From positions 3,038,001-3,102,000 of the forward strand of contig NC_015717.1 of the NCBI RefSeq assembly GCF_000253295.1: a stretch of DNA of 64,000 bases, given 5' to 3'. Shown piece after piece: positions 56,863 to 64,000 of this stretch. This DNA comes from Hyphomicrobium sp. MC1 (lineage in GTDB: Bacteria > Pseudomonadota > Alphaproteobacteria > Rhizobiales > Hyphomicrobiaceae). Numbering within the stretch: position 1 is the stretch's first letter; every line of letters starts with the position of its first letter. Made by a program: the position numbers and the translations under genes. The notes under the pieces were generated by a model. That model was not told where the DNA came from. It worked only from the letters and a program-made list of their open reading frames with translations, and did no database searches.

Positions 56863-57210
56863 TCAGCGGCCGCGGCGCGTCTCGATGCGGTAGCGACGCG
56901 GCTCGTCTTCATCTTTCGACGATTTGAGCACGAAGCCGAGCTTCTTTTTTACGGTGCCCGCCAGGAAGCCGCGGACGCTGTGCTGCTGCCAATCGGTGGC
57001 CTGCATGATCTCTTCGATGCTGGCGCCCGCCGGGCGGCTCAGCAAAGTGAGGACGCGCTCCTGTTTCGTCATGCGCGTCGTAGCGTTCTCCTTGCGGACG
57101 GGGACCAAGCCGGATTTGCGTGGCGCACTGACTTTTTTCTTCGGGGTGATGCGCGACTTCGGGGCGTGGGTCTTTGATTTTGGCGCGGATTCGGTATCGG
57201 CGATCGACAT
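56863..57210 (-). CDS. DUF3489 protein
   Basis: A 115-residue protein. The first 45 residues are Lys/Pro/Ser-rich and disordered. The rest is a winged-helix-like domain, TKQERVLTLLSRPAGASIEE followed by WQQHSVRGFLAGTVKKKLG, typical of DUF3489. It is first in the DUF3489-DUF2924-recombinase operon, with GGAGCC before the ATG. Probable DNA binding; role unknown. Confidence 0.88.
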   Translation of the reverse strand: MSIADTESAPKSKTHAPKSRITPKKKVSAPRKSGLVPVRKENATTRMTKQERVLTLLSRPAGASIEEIMQATDWQQHSVRGFLAGTVKKKLGFVLKSSKDEDEPRRYRIETRRGR

Positions 57211-57624
57211 TTTCGTGGCTCCAGGATAGGCGGCGTCTCAATTGACGCCCGCACCACTCGAAGCCCCGCAAACCGCGAGGCGATCCGTCTGACGGTCGGG
57301 GTCCGTTTGGCCGACGTCCGTGCCCACACCAATGCGTGCTTTTCGGCTGAAGTCCAGGCTCGTTTTCGCTGCGGCGGCTAACTTCGAAATATCGGTTAAA
57401 TAGCTCTGTCAGCGGGTTAGTAATTTAATTTCGGATCATTAGCAGCTGAAGACGAGCGTTCAAATTTCCGGATATTGGGACGGGCTCCGCAGCTCGCGTC
57501 AGGTAGACAACAGCTTGCTGCCCGTCACGCACGAGAAGCTGACAAGGTCAGCTTCGTCCCAATTGCAGACATCGCAGTCCCACGCAGAACCCCAGTTCGG
57601 CGCCCATCGGTTAGGTCCGTTTTC
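57211..57624. other. Upstream region of the recombinase operon
   Basis: A 414-bp non-coding stretch. An AT-richer segment near 57370-57470 is the probable promoter region for the DUF3489 gene. The part near 57480-57600 looks like degenerate sequence rather than a gene. The right border is the 5-bp target duplication of the first IS element. Confidence 0.45.
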
Positions 57625-57629
57625 AGATT

Positions 57630-59248
57630 GAGCGTGTTGCAAAACCGGCGGGCTTCCATCGTGTGGCTCGGCGTTGTTTTTAATCCGCCCGTGCTTCCGC
57701 TGGCCCCTTACAGGGTCGGCTGGGTTGACACATAGCTAAAGCCTCACGTGCACTCGACACCTACGCCACTGGCATGCCGACGATTGGTTGCGGCGGTCGC
57801 CAGATGAGCTTTGCGAGCCGCCTCAGGTTCTGTGCCGTCGCGGTGAGCAGCACCTCGTCCTTCGCACCCGATAGGCCGCGGAGGCGCAGCCGATCCAGCC
57901 TGTGGATGCGTTTCATGTGCGCGAACCTTACCTCGACCTTCTTGCGCTCGCGTCGCGAGACCTGGAAGGCTTCGGTGTTGGCCAGCGCGCGCACCTGATC
58001 GCGGACGTCTTCGTCGATGTCGCGGGAGACTTTGCGGGCGACCGCCGTTGTGCATTGAGACTTGAGCGTGCAGATGGAGCAATCGTTCTTGCTCGCCCGG
58101 TAGGGAAGAATGCGCCCCTGATCGACGATCCCTGAATGAGTGAGCGCGGCGCCGGCCGGACAGATGTAGACGTTCCTGTCGCGATCGAAGACGAAGTCCT
58201 CCTTCGTGAAGCGGCCGTCGGTCTGTTTCGACTTGTCCCATACGGGCACGTGCGGTGCGATACCTCTGTCCCAAAGCCACTTCAGAAGCTTTGCCGCGCC
58301 ATAGGCGGTATCGCCGGCGAGGCGCTCCGGCGCCAGGCCGAAACGGCGCTCGACACGCTCGATCATGATCTCAGTGACAGCGATCTCATCAATACGGTTG
58401 GCACGCGTGCCCTCCGCGTCGACGATGATGCCCAGCTTGTTGTCGATGAGATAGTTCGCGTCGTAGGCGAAGAATGGGTCCATGCATTTGCGCGCGACCC
58501 AAGCCGCCTGCGGATCGGTCAGCGACACCGCCTTCGGCGGTTTGCCGCCGCGACCGCCGTCGCTCTCGCCACTGCTGGGTCCATCTCCACCGTCGTCCTC
58601 GGAACGCGCCGCGTCGAGTGAAGCAAGGTACTCGCGCACCGCATGCGAAGCCTCTTCTGCCTTCGGCCAGTCGATCGGCTGATCGCCGGGAGCCCGCTTG
58701 TGCTTGTCGACGTCCGCCTTGATCAGGCTCGCGTCGATCGAGAACGCCTCCCCACCGACGAGGCCTGCCGCGATGCATATCGCCACCACCCGCTCGAACA
58801 CGCGGCGCAGCACATTGCTCTCACGGAAGCGCTCGTGCCGGGCTCTGGAGAACGCAGAGTGATCGGGGATCCTGTCCTCGATCCCGAGCCTGCAATACCA
58901 GCGGTAGGCGAGGTTCACCTGGACCTCGCGACAGATCATGCGCTCAGATCGGATGGCGAACACGTAGCCGACGATGAGCATTCGGATCATCAGCTCGGAT
59001 CGATCGATGGCCGACCGGTGTGCGAATAATAGTGCGAGTTCCTCGTGCACCCAACCCAGGTCGAGCATGGCGTCAATCTTGCGAACGAGGTGGTCGGGCG
59101 GCACCACGTCGTCGAGATTGAACTCGTAGAAGAACTGGCCCTGCTCGGACTTGCCCGCCCCATCATCGCTCGCCCCGGTCGCTACCCGTTCGATCGCAAC
59201 GGAATCATGGTTCGCAAGCGGCCTCAACACGAGTTTTGCAACACACTC
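57630..59248 (-). mobile_element. IS1182-family insertion sequence A, complete
   Basis: 1,619 bp. Terminal inverted repeats GAGCGTGTTGCAAAAC (57630-57645) and, inverted, GAGTGTGTTGCAAAAC (59233-59248) differ at one base. Direct repeats AGATT flank it at 57625-57629 and 59249-59253. It encodes one transposase on the minus strand. Ends and duplications are read directly; the family is from the transposase. Confidence 0.88.
57761..59230 (-). CDS. IS1182-family transposase (IS A)
   Basis: DDE transposase of 489 aa starting at GTG 59230. N-terminal FFYEFNLDDVVPPDHLVRKI and VQVNLAYRWYCRLGIEDRIP are the conserved helical region. Catalytic acidic positions lie in FSIDASLIKADV, LAGDTAYGAA and the KKVEVRFAHMKRIHRL block. 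A Cys cluster (YICPAGAAL, DCSICTLKSQC) lies between. The frame is intact, and the element looks potentially active. Confidence 0.94.
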   Translation of the reverse strand: MLRPLANHDSVAIERVATGASDDGAGKSEQGQFFYEFNLDDVVPPDHLVRKIDAMLDLGWVHEELALLFAHRSAIDRSELMIRMLIVGYVFAIRSERMICREVQVNLAYRWYCRLGIEDRIPDHSAFSRARHERFRESNVLRRVFERVVAICIAAGLVGGEAFSIDASLIKADVDKHKRAPGDQPIDWPKAEEASHAVREYLASLDAARSEDDGGDGPSSGESDGGRGGKPPKAVSLTDPQAAWVARKCMDPFFAYDANYLIDNKLGIIVDAEGTRANRIDEIAVTEIMIERVERRFGLAPERLAGDTAYGAAKLLKWLWDRGIAPHVPVWDKSKQTDGRFTKEDFVFDRDRNVYICPAGAALTHSGIVDQGRILPYRASKNDCSICTLKSQCTTAVARKVSRDIDEDVRDQVRALANTEAFQVSRRERKKVEVRFAHMKRIHRLDRLRLRGLSGAKDEVLLTATAQNLRRLAKLIWRPPQPIVGMPVA

Positions 59249-59297
59249 AGATTAGAAGCGGTCGTCACGCCCATTGAACCGAAGTCTCTTTGTGACC

Positions 59298-60841
59298 GAT
59301 TGTGTTGCAAAACTCATCGTTGAGAGTGTTTGCGAACCGTGATTCCGTTCGTCTGCAAGGGGCAGCGACGGAGATGAGCGATGATAGGACGTCGGGAGCA
59401 TGGCCAGGCGCAGTTGTTTTATGCGTTCGATCTCGATGATGCCGTTCCGCAAGACCATCTGGTGCGCGGCATCGCAGCTGTTCTCGACTTGAGTTGGCTG
59501 CACGTTGAACTTGCGCCGCACTATTCCAACACCGGCCGGCCGTCGATCGATCCGGAACTCTTGATCCGGATGCTCGTCCTCGGCTACGTCTTCGCGATCC
59601 GATCCGAACGACAACTCGTCTGCGAGGTTCAGGTCAATCTCGCGTATCGCTGGTTCTGTGGGCTTGGCATCGAAGACAAAGTTCCCGATCACTCGGCATT
59701 CTCGCGTGCCCGTAACGAACGCTTCCGCGACAGCAATGTGCTCCGCGTTGTGTTCGAACGCGTGGTCGCAGCTTGTATCAGAGCGCGCCTGGTGGGCGGG
59801 GAAGGTTTCGCCGTCGACGCCAGCCTCATCGAGGCCGATGCCAACAAGTGCCGCTCGAAGCCAGGTTCGGAGTGGGACAAAGATATCGATGCCTCGACGG
59901 CGCGACGCGCGGTGCGGGAGTATTTTGAAACCCTCGATGATGCCGCGTACGGCAAGGCGTCGCCAGTCGCGCCGAAGTTCGTCGCAGCATCTGATCCGGC
60001 GGCCCAGTGGACTGGCGCGCAGAAGAGCAAGGCGATCTTTGCCTATGCCGACAACTATCTGATCGATACCAAGCACGGCATCATCGTCGATGTCGAAGCC
60101 TCGCGCGCAATCCGACAGGCTGAGGTTGGTGCATCACGCACCATGATCGCCCGCACCGAACGGCGCTTCGGGTTGAAGCCTGACTGGCTAGCGGCCGATA
60201 CCGCTTATGGCTCGGCCGAAAATCTTGCTTGGCTGGTCGAGGAAAAAGGCATCGCGCCGCATGTCCCGGTGATCGACAAGTCCGCGCGAGAGGATGGCAC
60301 ATTCAGTCGGTCAGACTTCATGTACGATGCCAAGCGAGATTGCTATGTCTGCCCGGCCGGTGCCGAGCTGACCACAACCGGCCGCGTTCGCGATGGCGGC
60401 ACGCTTGCCTACCTAGCAAGCGTCAATGACTGCCGCGTCTGCCCATTGAAGTCGCGATGCTGTCCGAAGACGCCGCAGAGAAAAGTCCCGCGCAGCATCC
60501 ATGAGGCAGCCCGTGACGTTGCCCGCCACATCGCCGAAACCAAGGCCTATGAACAGACGCGACGCCAGCGAAAGAAAGTCGAGATGCTGTTTGCGCACTT
60601 GAAGCGCATCTTGAGGATGGGGCGCCTGCGGTTGCGTGGACCGAGGGGCGTCCAGGACGAGTTCACTCTCGCCGCCATCGCTCAGAACCTCCGACGGATG
60701 GCTAGGTTGACTGCCCAAGCCGCAGCAGCGTGAGGGCGGCAAAGTGAAGAGACCACCCGAGTGATCGGGCACCGCGAAAAGATCGCCAAGCTACCCCAGG
60801 CGAGAGATCACCGACACAACGCCGAGTTTTGCAACAAAATC
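59298..60841 (+). mobile_element. IS1182-family insertion sequence B
   Basis: 1,544 bp, distinct from IS A. Inverted ends GATTGTGTTGCAAAACTC (59298-59315) and its complement at 60824-60841 differ at one base. Target duplication GACC at 59294-59297 and 60842-60845. Transposase on the plus strand, so the two IS elements point away from each other across 49 bp. Confidence 0.88.
59381..60733 (+). CDS. IS1182-family transposase (IS B), possibly N-terminally frameshifted
   Basis: 450 aa with the same architecture as the IS A transposase: LFYAFDLDDAVPQDHLVRGI, VQVNLAYRWFCGLGIEDKVP, FAVDASLIEADA, LAADTAYGSAENLAW, the Cys cluster and KKVEMLFAHLKRILRM. The reading frame starts about 35 residues into the IS A protein. 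The missing N-terminus can be read in another frame from GTG 59326 (FANRDSVRLQG, then ATEMSDD), so a one-base shift near 59385-59398 may have shortened it. The catalytic core is intact. Confidence 0.9.
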   Translation: MIGRREHGQAQLFYAFDLDDAVPQDHLVRGIAAVLDLSWLHVELAPHYSNTGRPSIDPELLIRMLVLGYVFAIRSERQLVCEVQVNLAYRWFCGLGIEDKVPDHSAFSRARNERFRDSNVLRVVFERVVAACIRARLVGGEGFAVDASLIEADANKCRSKPGSEWDKDIDASTARRAVREYFETLDDAAYGKASPVAPKFVAASDPAAQWTGAQKSKAIFAYADNYLIDTKHGIIVDVEASRAIRQAEVGASRTMIARTERRFGLKPDWLAADTAYGSAENLAWLVEEKGIAPHVPVIDKSAREDGTFSRSDFMYDAKRDCYVCPAGAELTTTGRVRDGGTLAYLASVNDCRVCPLKSRCCPKTPQRKVPRSIHEAARDVARHIAETKAYEQTRRQRKKVEMLFAHLKRILRMGRLRLRGPRGVQDEFTLAAIAQNLRRMARLTAQAAAA

Positions 60842-61077
60842 GACCCAAAGCGGACATCGGGACGTGGAGCGCTGGCTCTTTCCCGAGTATTTTGTTCGCA
60901 GTGCGACGGCTGCTGCGCCCCTAATTTCCTTTGAAGCCCTACTTCGACATTGCAGTCTGGCACGGACAACGCCTTAGAGGACGCTTTCAGGCTAGGGCTA
61001 TGCTATGGCCTGGATTGGGCTGGACCACAATTAACGTCGGCAGAGGTGAGGTCCTCTAGGAACGGTATGCGACCATA

Positions 61078-61806
61078 ATGGATGAGAGTCCGCGAGCCGT
61101 TCGACCTGTCGTTTTTCGCGCACGCAAGGTCGCAAAAACCTATGTGATGGGCGAAGTCGAGGTGCACGCGTTGCGCGATGTCGACATCGATATCTTTGAA
61201 GGAGAATTCATCGTTCTTCTTGGCCCGTCTGGCTCTGGAAAATCCACTCTCTTAAATATCTTAGGCGGCCTCGACTCGCCGACCAGCGGCGAAGCTACGT
61301 GGAAAGATCATAATCTAGTCACGGCCGACGAAGCCGAATTGACGCGGTATCGGCGTGAGCATGTCGGCTTTGTGTTCCAGTTCTACAACCTTATCCCGAG
61401 CCTCACCGTTTGGGAAAACGTCGCGCTCGTGCGCGAGATTGCGACAAAGCCGTTTGATGTTCGCGAGGCGCTCGAACTGGTCGGGCTTTCGAAGCGCCTC
61501 AACCACTTTCCGTCGCAGCTGTCGGGTGGCGAGCAACAGCGCGTTGCCGTGGCGCGGGCCATCGCCAAATCACCCGACGTCTTGTTGTGTGATGAGCCTA
61601 CGGGCGCGCTTGATTGTGAGACCGGTAGGCTTGTTCTGGCCGCGATCTCGAAAGTAAATGAGCGCCTCGGAACAACTACGATTATCATCACGCACAACGC
61701 CGCAATCGCGGGCATGGCCGATCGTGTCATCCGTCTCGCGGGCGGTCGCATCGAGGGCGTAGAACGCAATGCACGCCGGTTGAAAGCGGAGGAGGTGACT
61801 TGGTGA
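61078..61806 (+). CDS. ABC transporter ATP-binding protein (MacB/LolD type)
   Basis: ATPase subunit of a type VII (MacB-like) ABC system, 242 aa. Walker A is GPSGSGKST, the Q loop lies in FVFQFYNLIPSLTVWENVAL, the signature is LSGGEQQRVAVARAIA, Walker B is VLLCDEPTGALD and the H loop is IIITHN. RYRREHVGFVFQ is typical of LolD/MacB enzymes. Its stop overlaps the permease start (GTGA). Substrate unknown. Confidence 0.94.
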   Translation: MDESPRAVRPVVFRARKVAKTYVMGEVEVHALRDVDIDIFEGEFIVLLGPSGSGKSTLLNILGGLDSPTSGEATWKDHNLVTADEAELTRYRREHVGFVFQFYNLIPSLTVWENVALVREIATKPFDVREALELVGLSKRLNHFPSQLSGGEQQRVAVARAIAKSPDVLLCDEPTGALDCETGRLVLAAISKVNERLGTTTIIITHNAAIAGMADRVIRLAGGRIEGVERNARRLKAEEVTW

Positions 61807-64000
61807 GCCTCCTCGATCGGAAACTTGTTCGAGACCTTCTCGCCATCAGGGGGCAAGTGGCGACCATTACGCTCGTCGTAGCTTCGGGCGTTGCAGTGTT
61901 GGTGGCATCGATTTCGACGTACAATTGTCTGCAGGCCGCAAGAGAAAGTTTTTACGCCAGCTCCCGCTTTCCGCAAATATTTGTCTCTGTCAAGCGAGCG
62001 CCTCGCTCCGTGGCAGCGCAGCTCAGCGAAATTCCGGGGGTAGCGAGCGCTGTGCCGCGCATCGTTCAAGATGTGATCATTGATTGGCCGAGTTCAGAGC
62101 TGCCAGTTTCCGCGCGTATGATCTCCCTTTCCGCGGGCGGAGACGAACAACTTACGAAACTCTACATGCGCCGCGGCAGTGCGCCAACGCCAGGAGACAC
62201 GCGAGGCGTCGTAGTCAACGAAGCGTTCGCGGAGGCGAACAACATATCACCGGGAATGGCCGTGCGCGTCATCCTGAATGGACGGGTAGAATCCTTTCAC
62301 ATCACCGGAATTGCGTTGTCAGCCGAGTATGTCTACGCGATCAAGCCAGGGGTGCCTATTCCAGACGATCGTCATTATGCCATTTTATGGGTGGATCGCG
62401 CCGCCGCTGAGCCGGCGTTTGCAATGGATGGCGCGTTCAATGATGTCGTGATCTCATTGGCTCCTGGCGCAGACGAGTCCGATGTCATCGACGAAATAGA
62501 CCGAATCTTGCAGCCCTATGGCTCAGTTGGCGCCGTGGCACGCCGCGACCAACCTTCCAACCGGTTCCTGGAAGACGAGTTGAACCAGCAGGAAGTCATG
62601 TCGTTCACTATTCCAATCATCTTCTTCGGAACTGCCGCCTTTCTGCTCAATGCAACACTTGGTCGGCTGGTTTCGGCACAGCGCGAGCAGATTGCCTCTC
62701 TGAAGGCTTTGGGGTTTCCGACGACGCCGCTCGTGCTGCATTATCTCAAGTTGGTCGGCTTGGTCGTTTTTCTCGGCACCGCATTCGGCGTTGCGGGCGG
62801 CATGATCTTCGGTCAAGCGATGATTGCGAGCTACCACGGATTTTTTCGATTTCCGCATCTCGCATTCCAGTTAACACCGTGGTCGATACTGGCAGGAGCC
62901 GCAATCAGCTTCGCTTCGGCAACGGTCGGTGTCCTCACGGCACTGCAAACGGTTATCAAGTTGAAACCGGCCGTTGCCATGCAGGCAGCGGGGCCGCTTC
63001 GATTTCGCGCCAGCGCAATTGAACGGCTTTTCGGCCGCTGGTCATTAGGCGCTCGGCAGACCATGGTTTTGCGCAATCTGGTGGGGCGGCCTTGGCGCAC
63101 GGCATTGACGACACTTGGAATAGCCTTTGCTGTGCCCATGGTCGTGCTTGGTCTGTTTTGGCACGATGCGATCGACCATATGATGGATGTCCAGTTCACG
63201 CTGATCCAACGTGGCAATTTTTTCGTCACCTTTCCCCATCCCCTCGACAGGAGCATCGTCAGAGATCTTGCGCACGAGCCAGGCGTGCTGTCGGTCGAGG
63301 GGCAGCGTATTGTGCCCGTGCGCCTACGGGCAGCCCAGCGTAGTTATCTCACCTCCATAATCGGACTTCCCGCGAACAGTGAGCTTCGCCAACCTCACGA
63401 TGCCGCGCTGCGCAAAATCGACGTGCCCGCAACCGGGGTTATCCTGACGCGTCGGCTTGGGGAACGGCTTGGCGTATCGGCTGGTGATACGATAAGGGTT
63501 GAGGTGATGGAGGGCCACAGGCACGCGCGAAATCTGCCCGTCGCTGCCCTGGTGGAAGAGGCTGTGGGGATGGCTGTCTACATGGATATCGATGCGCTCA
63601 ACCGGCTTACCGGGGAGGGCGACGTGGTATCCGCTGCGGAGCTCTTTGTGGAGCCATCGGAAGTGAGCGCGCTCTCTACAAGGTTCAAAGAACTTCCGAT
63701 CGTCGCATCGCTGGCGGTCAAAGCCCAAACAATCCGCTCATTCCGTGATACGATTGCAGATCTCGTGCTCATTGCGGCGGGAATATTGACGGGCTTTGCC
63801 GTGATCATCGCTGTTGGCGTGGTCTATAACAGTGCTCGCATCAGCCTGCATGAACGCGGCTGGGAGCTTGCGAGCTTGCGCGTTTTGGGGTTCACGCGCA
63901 CAGAAGTGGCGCACATCATTTTTGCCGAGTTCATTTTTGAAATTGCCGTGGGAATTCCTGTTGGCTTGGGGGTCTCTCAAGCCATTGTGAACCTGATCGC
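61803..64000 (+). CDS. FtsX-like (MacB-type) ABC permease, 5' part
   Basis: Starts at GTG 61803 within the ATPase stop and stays open to the window edge (732 codons seen). It begins MSLLDRKLVRDLLAIRG, followed by a first helix (VATITLVVASGVAVLVASIS) and a large periplasmic region. A three-helix FtsX block with SLKALGFP lies near 62690. A second periplasmic region is followed by a block with SLHERGWELASLRVLGFTR near 63850. This duplicated layout fits FtsX-type exporters of about 800 aa. Substrate unknown; an adaptor gene may lie beyond the edge. Confidence 0.9.
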   Translation, partial: MSLLDRKLVRDLLAIRGQVATITLVVASGVAVLVASISTYNCLQAARESFYASSRFPQIFVSVKRAPRSVAAQLSEIPGVASAVPRIVQDVIIDWPSSELPVSARMISLSAGGDEQLTKLYMRRGSAPTPGDTRGVVVNEAFAEANNISPGMAVRVILNGRVESFHITGIALSAEYVYAIKPGVPIPDDRHYAILWVDRAAAEPAFAMDGAFNDVVISLAPGADESDVIDEIDRILQPYGSVGAVARRDQPSNRFLEDELNQQEVMSFTIPIIFFGTAAFLLNATLGRLVSAQREQIASLKALGFPTTPLVLHYLKLVGLVVFLGTAFGVAGGMIFGQAMIASYHGFFRFPHLAFQLTPWSILAGAAISFASATVGVLTALQTVIKLKPAVAMQAAGPLRFRASAIERLFGRWSLGARQTMVLRNLVGRPWRTALTTLGIAFAVPMVVLGLFWHDAIDHMMDVQFTLIQRGNFFVTFPHPLDRSIVRDLAHEPGVLSVEGQRIVPVRLRAAQRSYLTSIIGLPANSELRQPHDAALRKIDVPATGVILTRRLGERLGVSAGDTIRVEVMEGHRHARNLPVAALVEEAVGMAVYMDIDALNRLTGEGDVVSAAELFVEPSEVSALSTRFKELPIVASLAVKAQTIRSFRDTIADLVLIAAGILTGFAVIIAVGVVYNSARISLHERGWELASLRVLGFTRTEVAHIIFAEFIFEIAVGIPVGLGVSQAIVNLI

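Noticed and set aside
57475..57735. 86-codon ORF before IS A
   Set aside because: It runs across the IS border and the target duplication, has no ribosome site or domain, and is probably chance.
54425..64000. Attachment-site duplicate of the tRNA-Gln 3' end
   Set aside because: I looked for a second copy of the T-arm/acceptor sequence downstream and saw none, so no island end can be placed inside the window.

Overview
The window reads as chromosomal DNA of an alphaproteobacterium of the order Hyphomicrobiales (Rhizobiales). Support comes from high GC, the phosphotransferase ChpT with a perfect CtrA box beside it, an EipA/DUF1134 envelope protein, and gene orders typical of the group: yfgM-bamB-der, rne/amiC-mrcA-prfB, dsbA-aroQ-accB-accC-aat and ppx-rlmE/guaB-MAPEG-rsmB. 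A genus such as Hyphomicrobium is possible, but that is a guess.

Layout. 1-7,100: a His-rich cation efflux pump (cut by the window edge), a coiled-coil membrane protein, EipA, CysQ, ChpT with a CtrA-box-controlled single-domain response regulator, and small envelope proteins. 7,300-14,100: minus-strand housekeeping genes (cold-shock protein, RlmJ, HolC, Der, BamB, YfgM-like, PanB). 14,480-18,150: an L,D-transpeptidase with a second degenerate catalytic-type domain, and a sialidase-fold/membrane-protein pair. 18,100-21,500: NnrU, then an operon of three methyltransferases, one with the full signature of protein arginine methyltransferases. 21,600-29,300: azoreductase with divergent HxlR regulator, RF2 with its programmed +1 frameshift, PBP1A and AmiC. 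29,300-38,250: RNase E with a His-rich insertion, an M48 protease, a DsbA-like protein, AroQ, AccB, AccC and Aat.

38,280-47,250 is more accessory: a 2H phosphoesterase, an MFS permease, a hydrolase, a TetR regulator with two matching operator sites, a second TetR/SDR pair, GuaA, TspO and two convergent SET-domain genes. 47,500-54,240 returns to housekeeping: RsmB-like, MAPEG, GuaB, RlmE, Ppx/GppA and an M15 peptidase.

From the tRNA-Gln(CTG) at 54,425 the window looks like a mobile region. It holds a large serine recombinase in an operon with DUF2924 and DUF3489 proteins, and two different IS1182-family elements 49 bp apart whose inverted repeats and target duplications can be read. An ABC transporter (ATPase plus FtsX-like permease) runs off the right edge. 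No CRISPR array, rRNA operon or phage structural gene was seen. The least explained parts are the recombinase/DUF trio, the SET pair, the PRMT-containing methyltransferase operon and the ChpT/CtrA-box/response-regulator locus.
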